Under the pieces are notes generated by a model that had not been told where the DNA came from, did not search any database, and worked only from the letters and a program-made list of their open reading frames with translations. A program made the position numbers and the translations under genes. From Paguma larvata (lineage: Eukaryota > Chordata > Mammalia > Carnivora > Viverridae), in contig CM057841.1 of NCBI GenBank assembly GCA_030068075.1, positions 49,083,030 through 49,147,029 of the forward strand: a DNA stretch of 64,000 bases, read 5' to 3'. Shown here one piece after another: positions 29,301 through 41,300 of this stretch (positions are counted from its first letter, which is position 1; the number at the start of each line of letters is the position of its first letter).

Positions 29301-32300
29301 GTGTCTCGCCGGACTGCGGCCCCACCTCTCCGCAGGAGCACACACCAAGCTGCCCGCGCCGCGTGCCCTCGGGGCCCCGAGAGGGCCGCAGCCGTCCGGG
29401 TCCCGGTCTGGATCCGATCGTCTCAGCCACCACGCCTGCTGCTGCCACCACTGCCCAGAGAACGTTCCACTACGCTCCACCCGCCGCTTCGGCCGCCGCC
29501 TCCGCGGCCCGGCAGAGCCCCGCTCCCGGCATGCCCAGCCGCGCGCGCCCATTGGCCACTGTGGCTTCCCATGCAAATGAGTCGCCGGCCAGCCCAGGGG
29601 GCGCGGGCGCGCACCGCCCAGTGGAACCGCCCCTAACCTCACTCCCAGCCGCACCAGGCCCTAGGAACCCACCGCACCGGCCCGCGAGGCTAGCTAGCAC
29701 CGAGGGTATCTCCCCTTCCCCAAACGCACGTCCCCTACGCTCCAGCAAGGGTGAGAACACGCCCCTCCTTAATACCTAAGCAAACGCCCCTCTTTTGGGA
29801 AGACTGCCGGATTACCACCCCCATGCGCCGCTGCAGCCCCCATGCAGACCCCAAAACGCTAGCCTCAAGTGGACTTCTGCCTTCACCACCCACCAAACCC
29901 GGGGCATTCCGCGCGTGTCCATCCAGCCGTCCGACTCAGATCTGAATCTGGAAGTAACTGGGAAGGGGCATACCGCAACTGGCAGAAAACTAATAACGAC
30001 CACCACACCAACTCCGGTCAGGCCTATCCTGTTAAGAGCTACAGGAAATGAAGACACAAGGCAGGGACGCAGGGACCCATAACCTAAGAGGCACGGAGCC
30101 ACAGGGTCCATCTAGTCAGACGTGCCTGAGGTTCCATTCTACCCAGGGTCAAAGGGCTCACCATCTTCCACCTTATCCACTGAATTGAACTGTGCGTCCC
30201 TGAAGAGTGTCCCCATGGTTTCCATTCTGTCCTAGGAGCTCTGCTCCCACCCCCAATCCCTCAGTCATTCCTGTCCAGGCCTAACACCTGTGCCCAACAA
30301 CATGGGCTGGGAGGCTGCAGGGAATGAGAGGGAAGGAAGAACCACCAAAGGGAACCTGAGTGGAGAGCACCTTGGTTCTCCTGAGTCCCCTCTCCCTAGG
30401 CTGCAGGTCAGTGACTGTCACCCCACACGGCAGAATCAGGGTGTGCTAGAGTCCCTGAGCATGTCCAGGGTTGCATAATGGTCTGCAAGGATATCTAGGA
30501 TAGAACCTGCTCCAGAGCCAGCCAGTTCCTTGCCTGTCTCCAGAATCCTCAGCCCTCATCCCGGACCACTTGCTGAGCGTAGGGACACCATTGGGCAGTT
30601 CACAATGCCAGGGAAGCAGTGGGACAGACCTGGCTTTGTCCTGCAGAGACCCCTTAGGCATGGCCTACAAAACACACACAAGCCCAAGGGGGATCCACAG
30701 CTGCCCCTCCACCTGACACACAGGCCTGACGGCCAGGGCTCAGCTGACTGAGCCCCTGGCCAGCTATGCCACCTCAGCCCTCTCCCATCTGTAAAATGAA
30801 GGGGTTGGGCTAGGGCCCATGGAGAGCTGGTTAAAAATCAGATTCTTGGGGCACCTGGGTGGCTCAGTTGGTTAAACATCTGACTTCAGCTCATGTCATG
30901 ATCTCGCAGTCTGTGAGTTCGAGCCCCACATTGGGCTCTGTGCCGATAGCCCAGAGCCTGGAGCCTGCTTTGGATTCTGTGTCCCCTCCTCTCTCTCTGC
31001 TCCTCCCTTGCTTGTGCTCTGTTTCTCTCTGTGTCTCAAAAATAAGTAAATGTTAAAAAAATAAAAAATAAAATAAAAATCAGATTCCTTGCGCCTGGCT
31101 GCCTCAGTCACTAAAGCATGCAACTCTTGATGCTGACATTTTGAGGTGGAGCCCCACGTTGGGTATAGTGATTACTTTCAAAAATAAAATAAATTTTAAA
31201 AAATTGGATTCCTAGTTCTCCCGACTCCCTAGAACTGAGTGTGGGGGACCTAGACATCTGCATTTCCTCCAAGCTTCACAGGGACCCAGTAGACAACTCA
31301 TGGCTTGGCAGGAGGGGGAAGTAAGGAGCGGTGGGATTTGTGACCCTATGCCCTCCCCAAGGCTGGCCCCCTGTCACTCTGGAACTGCCCACTTTCCCAC
31401 AGGAGGAGACAGCTGTGAGGAAACACTACCTAGGCCATACCCTCCTGCTGTTCCCAATGTCTGCCCCAAAGTCACGCATGGAGCTGTAACCCTGGGCCCT
31501 TCTAAACCCTGACCCTGTCCTCAAGCCCAGCTGCCACCTCAGGTTCCAAGGAAAGAGATCGGAACCAGCTAGGCCATGCATGAGAATCTGTCTATGCTGG
31601 GTGCTCAAGGGAGTCCTTAGGTTTTCCGGGGTCTCCACTGGGGCGAGGGGTGGGGGCCAGGCCCCAGAGCCAGGCAGAACCCAGCTTGCAGGACTCTAGG
31701 CAGGTCTCTGCCAGGGTGGGCAGGGACACAAAATGCCTGGCCCTCAACAGGCTGGCCCTACTCCATCCTAGCTGGCCTTGGGAGAAAGGAGGCGGCAGCC
31801 TGGGACCTAGGGAAGAGGAGACCCTCCCGACTCTGGCTCAGGATTAAAGCAGAGCAGGGGGCGGGGCTGCTGGTGTGGGCGGGCAAGCGGGGGAGGGGAA
31901 CCCAGCTCAGGCAGAGGCATTTCAAAAATTTGCTCCTTTTCCACTTAAACTCCCTCCCACTCCCCAAGCCTGTGCCTCCCAGAATGGCATTTCCGCTTTG
32001 TAATCAAGGCCCTAGGATCTGTGCCCCACGGTGATGGAAGGGGGGGGGGGGGATTGAGAGGAGAGAGGAATGCCCCCTCCCAGGCCTGCAGGTAGATGGG
32101 TGGGAGAGGGGCACCCCTGGGCAGGCTGTGGCTGGGATTTGTGGGGAACCAGACCCTTGGGGCTAAAAAGCTCTGACAGTGATACAGCCCCCAGGACAGC
32201 TTCCATGCTGGCCTTGGACCAAGGGCTCTATGGCCATGTGCTCATTTCACACCCACAACGAAACTGTAAAACAGGCTTCATGATTAGCCCCATTTTCAGG

Positions 32301-35300
32301 ACGAAGAGGTTGAGACCCAGTTTACCGCCCCTTCCCCATCCTATAGACTCCCAGCCACAAAAGGATCATAGGTGGTGGCCAGGGAAGGGACAATGGGGCT
32401 GCTAGACAGGTGGGGCTTCGGGACAGGGCGGGAAGGGAATGAGGGCACAGGGGCACCAAGCTCAGAAAGCCAAAGAAGTTGTCGCACTCGGAGCCCCCAG
32501 AGGACAAGTGGCTGAGACCCAAGCATTTCCCAAACACAAGGGAGTTCAGAACTGGGCCCGGCACCCCCACCCCGCAGGGAGTACAGGGGGATGTGGGGGC
32601 ACTGATGAGCCCGAGAAGGCGGAGGTGCTGCTGGCTGAGGAGGAGCCCCGGGCTGGAGGGGGGGTGTCACCAACCCCTCCCCTTGGGGCCCGGAGTAGCC
32701 GGCTGTGTAGGAAACATGGTGGGACCAGCACATGAGGACGATGGTTCCCATCTGCCCACTGAAGTGTCTACTGGGGTGAGGGCTGCTGCCGACCCCAGAC
32801 CCTCAATGGGCAGAAGAGCTCGGGACCCAGCTCCCGCTCTCAGGGGCTTTTTGGGTCTTATTCTTCAGGTCAAACCCACTGCACAAAGAACTATTCTTGC
32901 TGTAGGCCCAACAATGTCTGCTGCAGCATTTGTAACAGCAAACAAAAGGGGGACATAACCTGAAGGCCCAACCACAGGGGACTGGGTTAGGCTACCGCAG
33001 CCTCTCAATAGGATATTGTGCAGCTATGAAGAAAGCCACTTTCAAAGACCGAAATCATGCAGGAAAATGCTTATGACAAGGTGAATGAAAAGAGCAGACT
33101 AAGACGGCCTGCACAGTGTGACGGCAGGCGGTCGCTTTCCCAGCAGCAGGAGAGAGAGGGTGGCGGATGGGTCAGCTGACGGCCGGCTCTGGCTCTGGCA
33201 GCGGCAGCAGGAGAGGATTTCCTGAGGCCGGAGGTGAGTGCTGCCAGCCCCAGGAACAGGAGGAAGTGATGTATCTGGAGGGGCACGGAGCGTTGACGCC
33301 TTCCCCCTGGGCCGGCCACTCACCGTGGCAAGCTCGAGCCCGGCCGGCGAGCTGTGGACGGGCCAGAAGAGAGGTGCAGACAGCTGCGTCCAGAACCACT
33401 GCCACACACAGGCTGGACACCCCGCACACCTGCCGTCAGAACTTCCGCTCCCCAGAGGCCCAGAGAGGGGATGTGCTGTGGCCAGGTCACCCTGCCAGGA
33501 AGGGAGCTACATGTGTAACCCACCCCACCAACTCCCCAGGCGTGCCCCTACAGAACAACACCCCAGGGGACCCTAGACAGTGCAGAGCACACGCCCCTAG
33601 GGTGATGTTGCCGCTGTCGGACGTAAAGAGCTTTCCTACTTACTCCTGCTCCCTGAGGACAGGAGTGACCAGGGACCAATGGGGCAGTTCATCTGCCATT
33701 AACATGATCAATCTGCCTGTGGGATGGTGGGCAGGACCAGCCCAGAGCCAAATCTCAGCGTGCCGGCCTCTTCAGCATGCGCCCAGGCTAGTGCCCAGAG
33801 ACCCAGGTACAGGGCTGAAAGCAGGACCCACGGTGAGCGTGGGGCTAGAACTGCCAGCTGCAAGGAAAGAGCCAGGGGTGAGGGCAGAGGGCTGACTAGC
33901 CTCCTAGATCCAGGCCTGGTTTCAGCAATTGCAATGCCCCCCATCTTCTCCCAGCTCCCTTCCCTGCCCCCCTCTGGCTCTTTCAAGGACAGGGGACAGG
34001 AAGGAAATGAATACTCTCCTAATTCTTTTCATTGCTTCTCTAATTTAAAATTAGAGAGCAGTGGAGGCACCGTAGAAAGGTGCCTCCTTCAGAGAGGGGC
34101 TCTGCTCACAGCAGGCCCAAGGCCAGGCCCGAAGCACTTGCCAGAGTCTCTCTGCCACACCCCAGGGCACTGACCTCGGGGGTCCTTTCTCTTCTGCACC
34201 CCTTCCTCCCACCTCCCTCTGAGAACCACCACTCTCCTGCCAGGGGATTCCCCTGGGTGCTGGCAGGTGAGGGCCTGGACCAATAACCAGGTCCCTTGTG
34301 TGTAAGAAGGTCAGGGCCTAGGTGCACTCTGCCCTCCCTGCTGATGGCAGAACACCACTCCCTGCATCCTCGCCCCCCTCCCTGTGCCCAGCACTGCCTG
34401 GGGGAGGAATGAGGAAGAGGCCTACAGAAGAAATGGGGGTAGGGGAAAAGAGCAGCTTGGTCCTGGCTGGAGGAGGGGGATGAAGACAGGTACAGTGACA
34501 AGTCCCTGTCCTCAGAGAGAAAGCTTAGTGGCTGGTGGCTGCCTGGCTCTGGCTGACAGCCTGGGCCAGCAGGGACAAGGGTGTGGTCAAGAAGCCACCC
34601 CAGCTAGCCGTCTGCTCTCGCCTCTCCCCATAGCAACCAGCCCCAGTGTCAGGGTAGTTGGAGGGGGGTGTCTTCAAATGCCATCTGCCACCCCCCCAGC
34701 CTACTTCCGCAAGAACACAGGTGCCCACACCCACAGAGACCCAAGAAGGGCAGAACAGTGTTGCCCAGCCTCTTGGTTGGGGTCGGTGGGCAGTGGGGTC
34801 CCAGGAGGGGCCCCCTGGGGCTCCGGGGCATCAGGGTGAGCGTACAGGAAGGGGTGCTGCAGAGAAAGCAGAGCCGCAGCAGGCAGCCACCAGCAAAGTC
34901 GCTGCTTCGCCCTCCGGGGACATCACCGTTGCGGCATCCCACCTGCCCTGCTCCAGCCCACGGGGTGACAGGTGAGACACCATGTGTCTCAGGACACCCA
35001 GACCCCAGTCCTCACCCAGCTTAACCCACAAGGGTGCGAGCAGAGATTGTAATGACTCCAGCTGGTGCGGGACCCTCAGCTATCACCGTGCCTTTCAGGG
35101 CCTTGGTTGGTGCATCTGTGAAGTGTAAGTATACCAGCAGTCCTGCCCGTCACCGGGCCATGAGACTGCAGAGTAGACAAAGGCACCCTGGGGTCAGCAA
35201 CACACCCGCGCAACCTCCCACTACATACCAGTGCCACCCGGCCGGGCACCAGGGGGCACTCACTGGGCTACTCCACTAAGCCCTCCCTGCTCAGGGGCCC

Positions 35301-38300
35301 TGCGACAAGACGAACAAAACCTCCTCTGAGACCCTTAGGCAAAATCTTTCTGGGAAGCCCGGCTGCCCCCAGATCCACCAGCCAACACTGGGGGGCTGGC
35401 CACGTGGGGCACGGCTGGTTATGGCGTCCATCACTACACATACTACGGTGCACAGGTCATTCCTTCGGCACCTGCTCGCTACGAGGTTATAGCTGTTGAA
35501 AAACTGTGTCCACGTCCTCGGGGAACTTGCCCCGCGGGGTGTGTGCATGGGGCCCCACAAACAAACAGGCGGCCATCTGTGGTGCTGAGAACACGAAAGG
35601 AGAAGGAGACAGACAGCAGAGCGATGGCAGGGGCTACTTCATACGAGGTGCCTGTGGCGGGGGAGGGTCCTCTCTGAGGACGTGGCCTTTAAGCAGATGT
35701 GTGACTCTCCTACAAGGCTCATTACGTGGAAAAAATAACAGTAAAGATTTGTAAAAATAGCATGGGCTCGCCAGCTCCCTCACTGTGAAGAGCCGAGCAG
35801 GAGGTGGTCAGCGGCCCGGGTGCAGGGAGTGGTTCTCAAGCAACCCCTGCCCCTGGAGTGGTGGGGTGTCCAGAAGGCTGGGCCTCCCTATAGTTGAAGC
35901 GGAGCAGCCAGGAGTATCTGCTAGTGGGGTGTTTTGGGACAAAGAGGAGCGAGCCCAGGAATCTATGCAGACCTGAGAGGGTGGAGGGACGTGGGCAGCT
36001 CTCAGGTAAGGCTCCATCCTCTCCTACCTCCTACTTTCCTGGAAGTGTCTCCCTGCCAGCACCTCTGGAGTGGCCAGGGATAAACACAGGTGCCTCAACC
36101 TAGAAATCGGGAATGCAAACCCCAGACACCCGGGGAGGGCTGAACAGAAAGGTGCGTGGTCACGTCGCTTCCTAAACAAGCAGGTAACGTTGGGGGCCCC
36201 AGGATCTGGTAGCACAGATGACTCTCTGGGCACGCTTCAGGGCACATGTGCTTGGATGTCGGGTTTTATAAAATATTGAAACAGGGTATTACACCAGCAA
36301 CAATGGCAGTGTGTCAGTAATTAAAAATACACAGCATACACAAACCAGAGACAGAGTGGCGCCTAGGTGGCTCAGTGGGTCGAGTGTTTGACCCTTGATT
36401 TCGGCTCAGGTCATGATCTCACAGCGGTGGGATCAAGCCCCATGCTGGGCTCTGCGCTGACAGCATGGAGCCTGCCTGGGATTCTTTCTCTCTGCACCTC
36501 CCCTGCTTGTGTTCTCTCTCTTCCTCTCAAAATAAATAAGTAAACATTAAAAAAAGAAAAATAAAAAAACACCCAGAGACAGATATCCATCAACAAGAGA
36601 ATGGGTAAGTACATAATTTCATATTCATAAATGGACCCCTACTCCACGCAGCAGTGAAAAAAGAACTCCTGATACACACTGCATGGATGAAAATCTTAAA
36701 AGTGTTATGCTGAACGAAAGAAGCCAGACCTCAACGAGTACGTCGCTGGATGTTTCCACTTACATAAAGCTCAAGAACAGGCTAAACTAAGCCATGATGA
36801 GAGGAATCAGAATGTTGTCCCCCCTGCAGGGGGTGAGGGGCAGTTGACTGTAAAAGGGACACTTTCAAATCTTCTGAGATGATGGGGATATTCATTATCT
36901 TGATTTGACTCATGGTTACACGGGATCTGCATTAGTCAAAACTCATCTAACATCTGTCCATTTCAATACATGTAAAATAGTCCTATTAGAGTCTCAGCTG
37001 GCAAAAATAAAACAAAGCACAGAGGAAAAAATACATGGGATTAGGAATACCAAAAATAAGTATCGCAATCCTAAACCCACCATGTTACCCTTTTTGCCCT
37101 GGCTGTCAGGAAGCTTAAAGTTCTGTACGTCTACCTTCCCCATACATTACATAGTTCTAGATCTTTGAATGATCCCAGACTATTTGTGTCTTTCACTATA
37201 ATCTGCTTCAAATCCTTCCTGGAACTTGGAGGGGTTTAAATAATAAATTTAGATGACTGAAAAGCCCCCTTAGCCTCTAATCCCCTTTAGAGAAGGGATT
37301 AATTTTAGAGCTGCAACTTGTGACCAGAGAGGGAGACAATGACTAAGAGTAAACCAAAAAACAATGGGGTTTGACCAGAAGGCCATCAAGGCAGGCAGCT
37401 TTGACAAAAGCCAGAGTTAAGGGTTGGGGACCCAAAGGTGACGGTCACAGCGGGCAGAGGGGGGCAGAGCACAGGTGCAGCTGACCTAGGGAACACAGTC
37501 CCATGCCCGGAGATGGGAAGTGGGGACTCGGTGGGTGCTACCCTCCCAGGCTTGCGGCCCACTTGCCTTCCACACGGCCTCGAGCCCCCCCTTAAAAGGC
37601 CTCCGCGTTGCCGAGGGGCCAATCCCTAATGTAGCAGGCTGCTGATCGCACCTGAGGACAAGCCTGCAGGGCCCCAGTGGCTTCCACTGCCTGCAACTCT
37701 GCACCCACTCCTGGGGACACTCTGGGAAGGGCGTCATACCTGGCCAAAGGCACGGTCAGTCAATTAGTGGCCCTAATGGAGGCCACTCAAAGTCGGCGGG
37801 GTGAGGGCAAGTACCCAGCCATCCAAGGCTCGAGAGGCAGAGGTCCTGCAGGCAGGCTGGGGGCAGGGGAGGGTCAGGGTCACCCCATGCTAAGGCCTTG
37901 GTGGGAAACACACCGACTCTAGAGAAAGGGCCACTGGAGGCAGACTGGGCCACAGAGAGCCGATCGTCCCTGCTCAAGCTGACTGCCAGAGCCGGGGGTG
38001 GGTCTTGGCCAACGCACCTGCCAGGGGTGGCAGGAGAAAGATCAGAACCTCAACAGAAGCAACCACCATAGAGGACTTTTCAGCCTGTTACAAAGAGCTT
38101 TCTGCAACCCTCGCCAAGTTCTCACAAAGCTCCGCGAGTTCTCAGTGCTGTTAACATCCCCGTAACACAGATGGGGAGACGGGTGCAGAGATGGTCAGTA
38201 ACTGGCTCAAGGTGCACACAAGCCAGCATGGTTCCTTCTAGAATCCTTGCCCTCAACCCACCACACGCCCTCCCCATCTCGAAGCAGCCTCTCTGGGAAC

Positions 38301-41300
38301 CCCTGCTCAGCAACCCACCAGGTTTCCATGACCGCAGCTGAGACGCCAGGCTCTCTGCATGGGCACACGGCCGCCTGTCTGCGGGGGCTCCTCTGCACTC
38401 CGAGTGCCACACCCTCAGCAGGCAGTCAGGGCGTGCGGGGCAACAAGGCAGAGACAGAGGTGCCAAGCAGGCCTGCGTCCTACCCCAAGGAAGCCTGACA
38501 GCAACCAGGTAACCCCAACAATAAACACGCGATCATAGATGCAAGTCCCAGAGGGCTTCGCAGGATGGTGCCCTCCGCCTGAGCACCTGAGGGTGAGCAG
38601 GAGTGACGTGGTGAGCAAGGCAGTGGCTAGAATCACTTCCTGCAGTGGGAGGGTCAGGCAGAGCCAAGGCCAGGTGGCAGGAGGGGTATGCCAGATGCTC
38701 TGGAGACTGACCAGAGGACTTTGGACGAGGACCTTGCCTCTTCCTCTTTGGACCAGGACCTTGCCTCTTCCCACTGTCCTCTTTTAAGCCTGTTCTGTCC
38801 GGCACTGGCTGTCCACAGCCTGGCTGCCCAGGCCAGCAGCGAGTCCAGGGCAGAGCCTCCTGGCTTCCTGGCCAGCTCTCCGTTGCAGTGCTGGCTGGCA
38901 CAGAACCAGCAACCCTGGTTCCTGAGATCGCTGGTGGAGGTTCAACCAGGTGCCATGCCTGGTCCAGCCACCTCCATCACCCATGGCCGGGGCCCCACAG
39001 GGCTAAACCCACCCTGCCGCACAGTCCTGGACAAGCTCGGGTTACACAAACTCCTATTTGGAAAACCACCAGCAGAGGGTGAGACTCTCAGCAGCTTTGG
39101 CCTCTATGGACAGCTCGACGGCCACAGTCCCCACAATTAGAGAGGCCATGCACAATGATGCTCACTTTCCAGCTCCGGATGCTGCCAGACTTGGTTCCAC
39201 CCCGACTTGGTCCCTCAGTGGCCATGTGATCCTGCCAAGACGCAGGTCCCCCCTGAGCCTGTAAAGAAGCCCTGAGCCCAGGTCTCGGCGCACACGTCAG
39301 CACTTCGGTCCTTGATAAGACCCCTCGTCCATCAATAAAAGAGCAGAGGGAAAGATAATAATACTTCTGGGGCGCCTGGGTGGCTCAGGTGGTTAAGCGT
39401 CCAACTTCAGCTCAGGTCATGATCTCGCGGTTCGGTTCGCGAGTTCAAGCCTGGCGTCGGGCTCTGGGCTGACAGCTCGGAGCCTGAACCCTGCTTCAGA
39501 TTCTGTATCCCCCTCTCTCTCTGCCCCACCCCCACTTGCTCTCTCTCAAAAATAATAAAACATTTAAAAAATACTTAAATTAAAATGAAAAAATAAATAA
39601 ATAAATAAAAAGGAGCAGAGCGGCCAGAATGAATCCATCTCACGGACAGGAAGCAAGTGGCAGGAACAGACATCGGGAACCTCTCTACAAGCCGGACACT
39701 GGCCTCTTGCCTGACAGTGCCAGGGGGCAGCCAGCCTCTTGTGACTCCTAAACATGAATCATGCCAGAGCCCACCAGGGGTCTCAGGTGAGTGGCACAGC
39801 CGTTTTCCTTTCAAATGCTTCCTGCCTGGCTAGAGGGAAGAGACAGGCCTGGAATGCCAGAGGGCCGTGCCAAGAAGGCGGCCAACGTCAGAGAACATCT
39901 GAGAAGCAGATCTCCAGGTGCTGTGTGAGCACTTCCCTCAGCTCAGGGGAGAGGAAGGAGCACTGAGGAGGGACTCCGGATGACTATGGGTGCCTCCCAT
40001 CTGTAGGCCCCAGAGCCCCAAGGGTCAAACGTCAGAGTGAGACCAGCTAACCCCTCGACAGTCCCCGCTCTAAGAGGAAGTCGCTCCTGGCTCAATCTGG
40101 CCCATCCCAACCCCTGCCACCACCCCTCCTTCCGTTCTGAAGCATCTTGTAATTTCTATGGGCCAAAGTGCCTGCGTCAGCCCCATCCAGGAAAAGACGG
40201 CCCAAATGAATGGGTGTGCTTAAAACCCCAACATGTCCGTGAATACCACATGGGCAGTCACCATTCTGGGTTCCAAGAGCAGGGCCGAAGGAGGCAGCTC
40301 AGCCTGGAAGCCTCTGAGGGGCCTCAGCGCTCACAAGCACACGAAAGCGATTTTCAGAACATTTCACAGCTGCTCCAAAAATGAACTTCTCCTCCCAGCC
40401 CCACCAGCTCTTACCCTGCCCACGGTCCCGGGAGACAGCCAGGCTGATCTGACAGCACAGCCACTAGGAGGCAGACGGTGAGACCCCTGTCCGCCTCCTG
40501 CAGAATCCCGGAGGGCTGTGGCTATAGGCAGGAGTTCAGGGGGGAGTGACTGGGAGCTGGCAGCGGTGTGAACAGCGGACTGCTGCTTCAGGTCTTTACA
40601 GCAGGTGTCCCCAGCAGTGCCTGTCTGTCCAAGTCACACCCGGAACGTGCCCCACCCCCTCACCATACCTCTCTGGTTACAGATGTGGCCTAAGGCACAA
40701 GCCCTGTTCACTATTGTCCTGAAGACCCAGACCCTCAAGCAGGCTTGGAAGGCCCACTTCCCCTCCGGCGAGTGCCCACAGGGTCAGGGCAGGTCCCTTG
40801 ACGCCCTGGGCCAGAAAAGACCCACAGCTTTGCAGCAACAGAGCAGGAGAGAAGGGCTTGACAGGCCTTTTCTGTCTTCTTTCTTTCCAAAGATGGGGCA
40901 AGTATACTCTGAACCAGAACAGGTATGGAGAAGGGGCAGGGAGAGGAGGGTCACATCAGCACAGTCCGGAAGCCTTACTTTTTTCATCTGTAACTCTGTA
41001 TTACCGCTCCAGAGGCGGCAGGAGCTGGGGTCTCTAATTCCATAATAACAATGCTTTGCACTTATATAGCACTTTTCCAGTAATCTCCACACACTCCATG
41101 GTGGTTAATTAAGAGGCCACTGCCCTACCAGGAAGCTCCTACTGTCTGCTTCACCCTAAGAATGGGGTGAGAGTGAGGCGCAGTCCCAGAAAGAAGGCCA
41201 GGTGGACTGGGGCTCTGGCCCACTGCCCCTTCCTGTCAGAGGGAAAACCCCCTAAATCAGGGGAGAAACAATGGCTGGAAGCCACAGCTTTCCAGCCTGC

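Noticed and set aside
33324..33407. A possible third BCAR1 first exon: minus-strand open frame ending in a GTGAGT donor in phase 0
   Set aside because: The frame has no ATG; it begins at GTG and runs back to a stop at about 33509. It could at most be a 5'UTR exon, for which I have no evidence.
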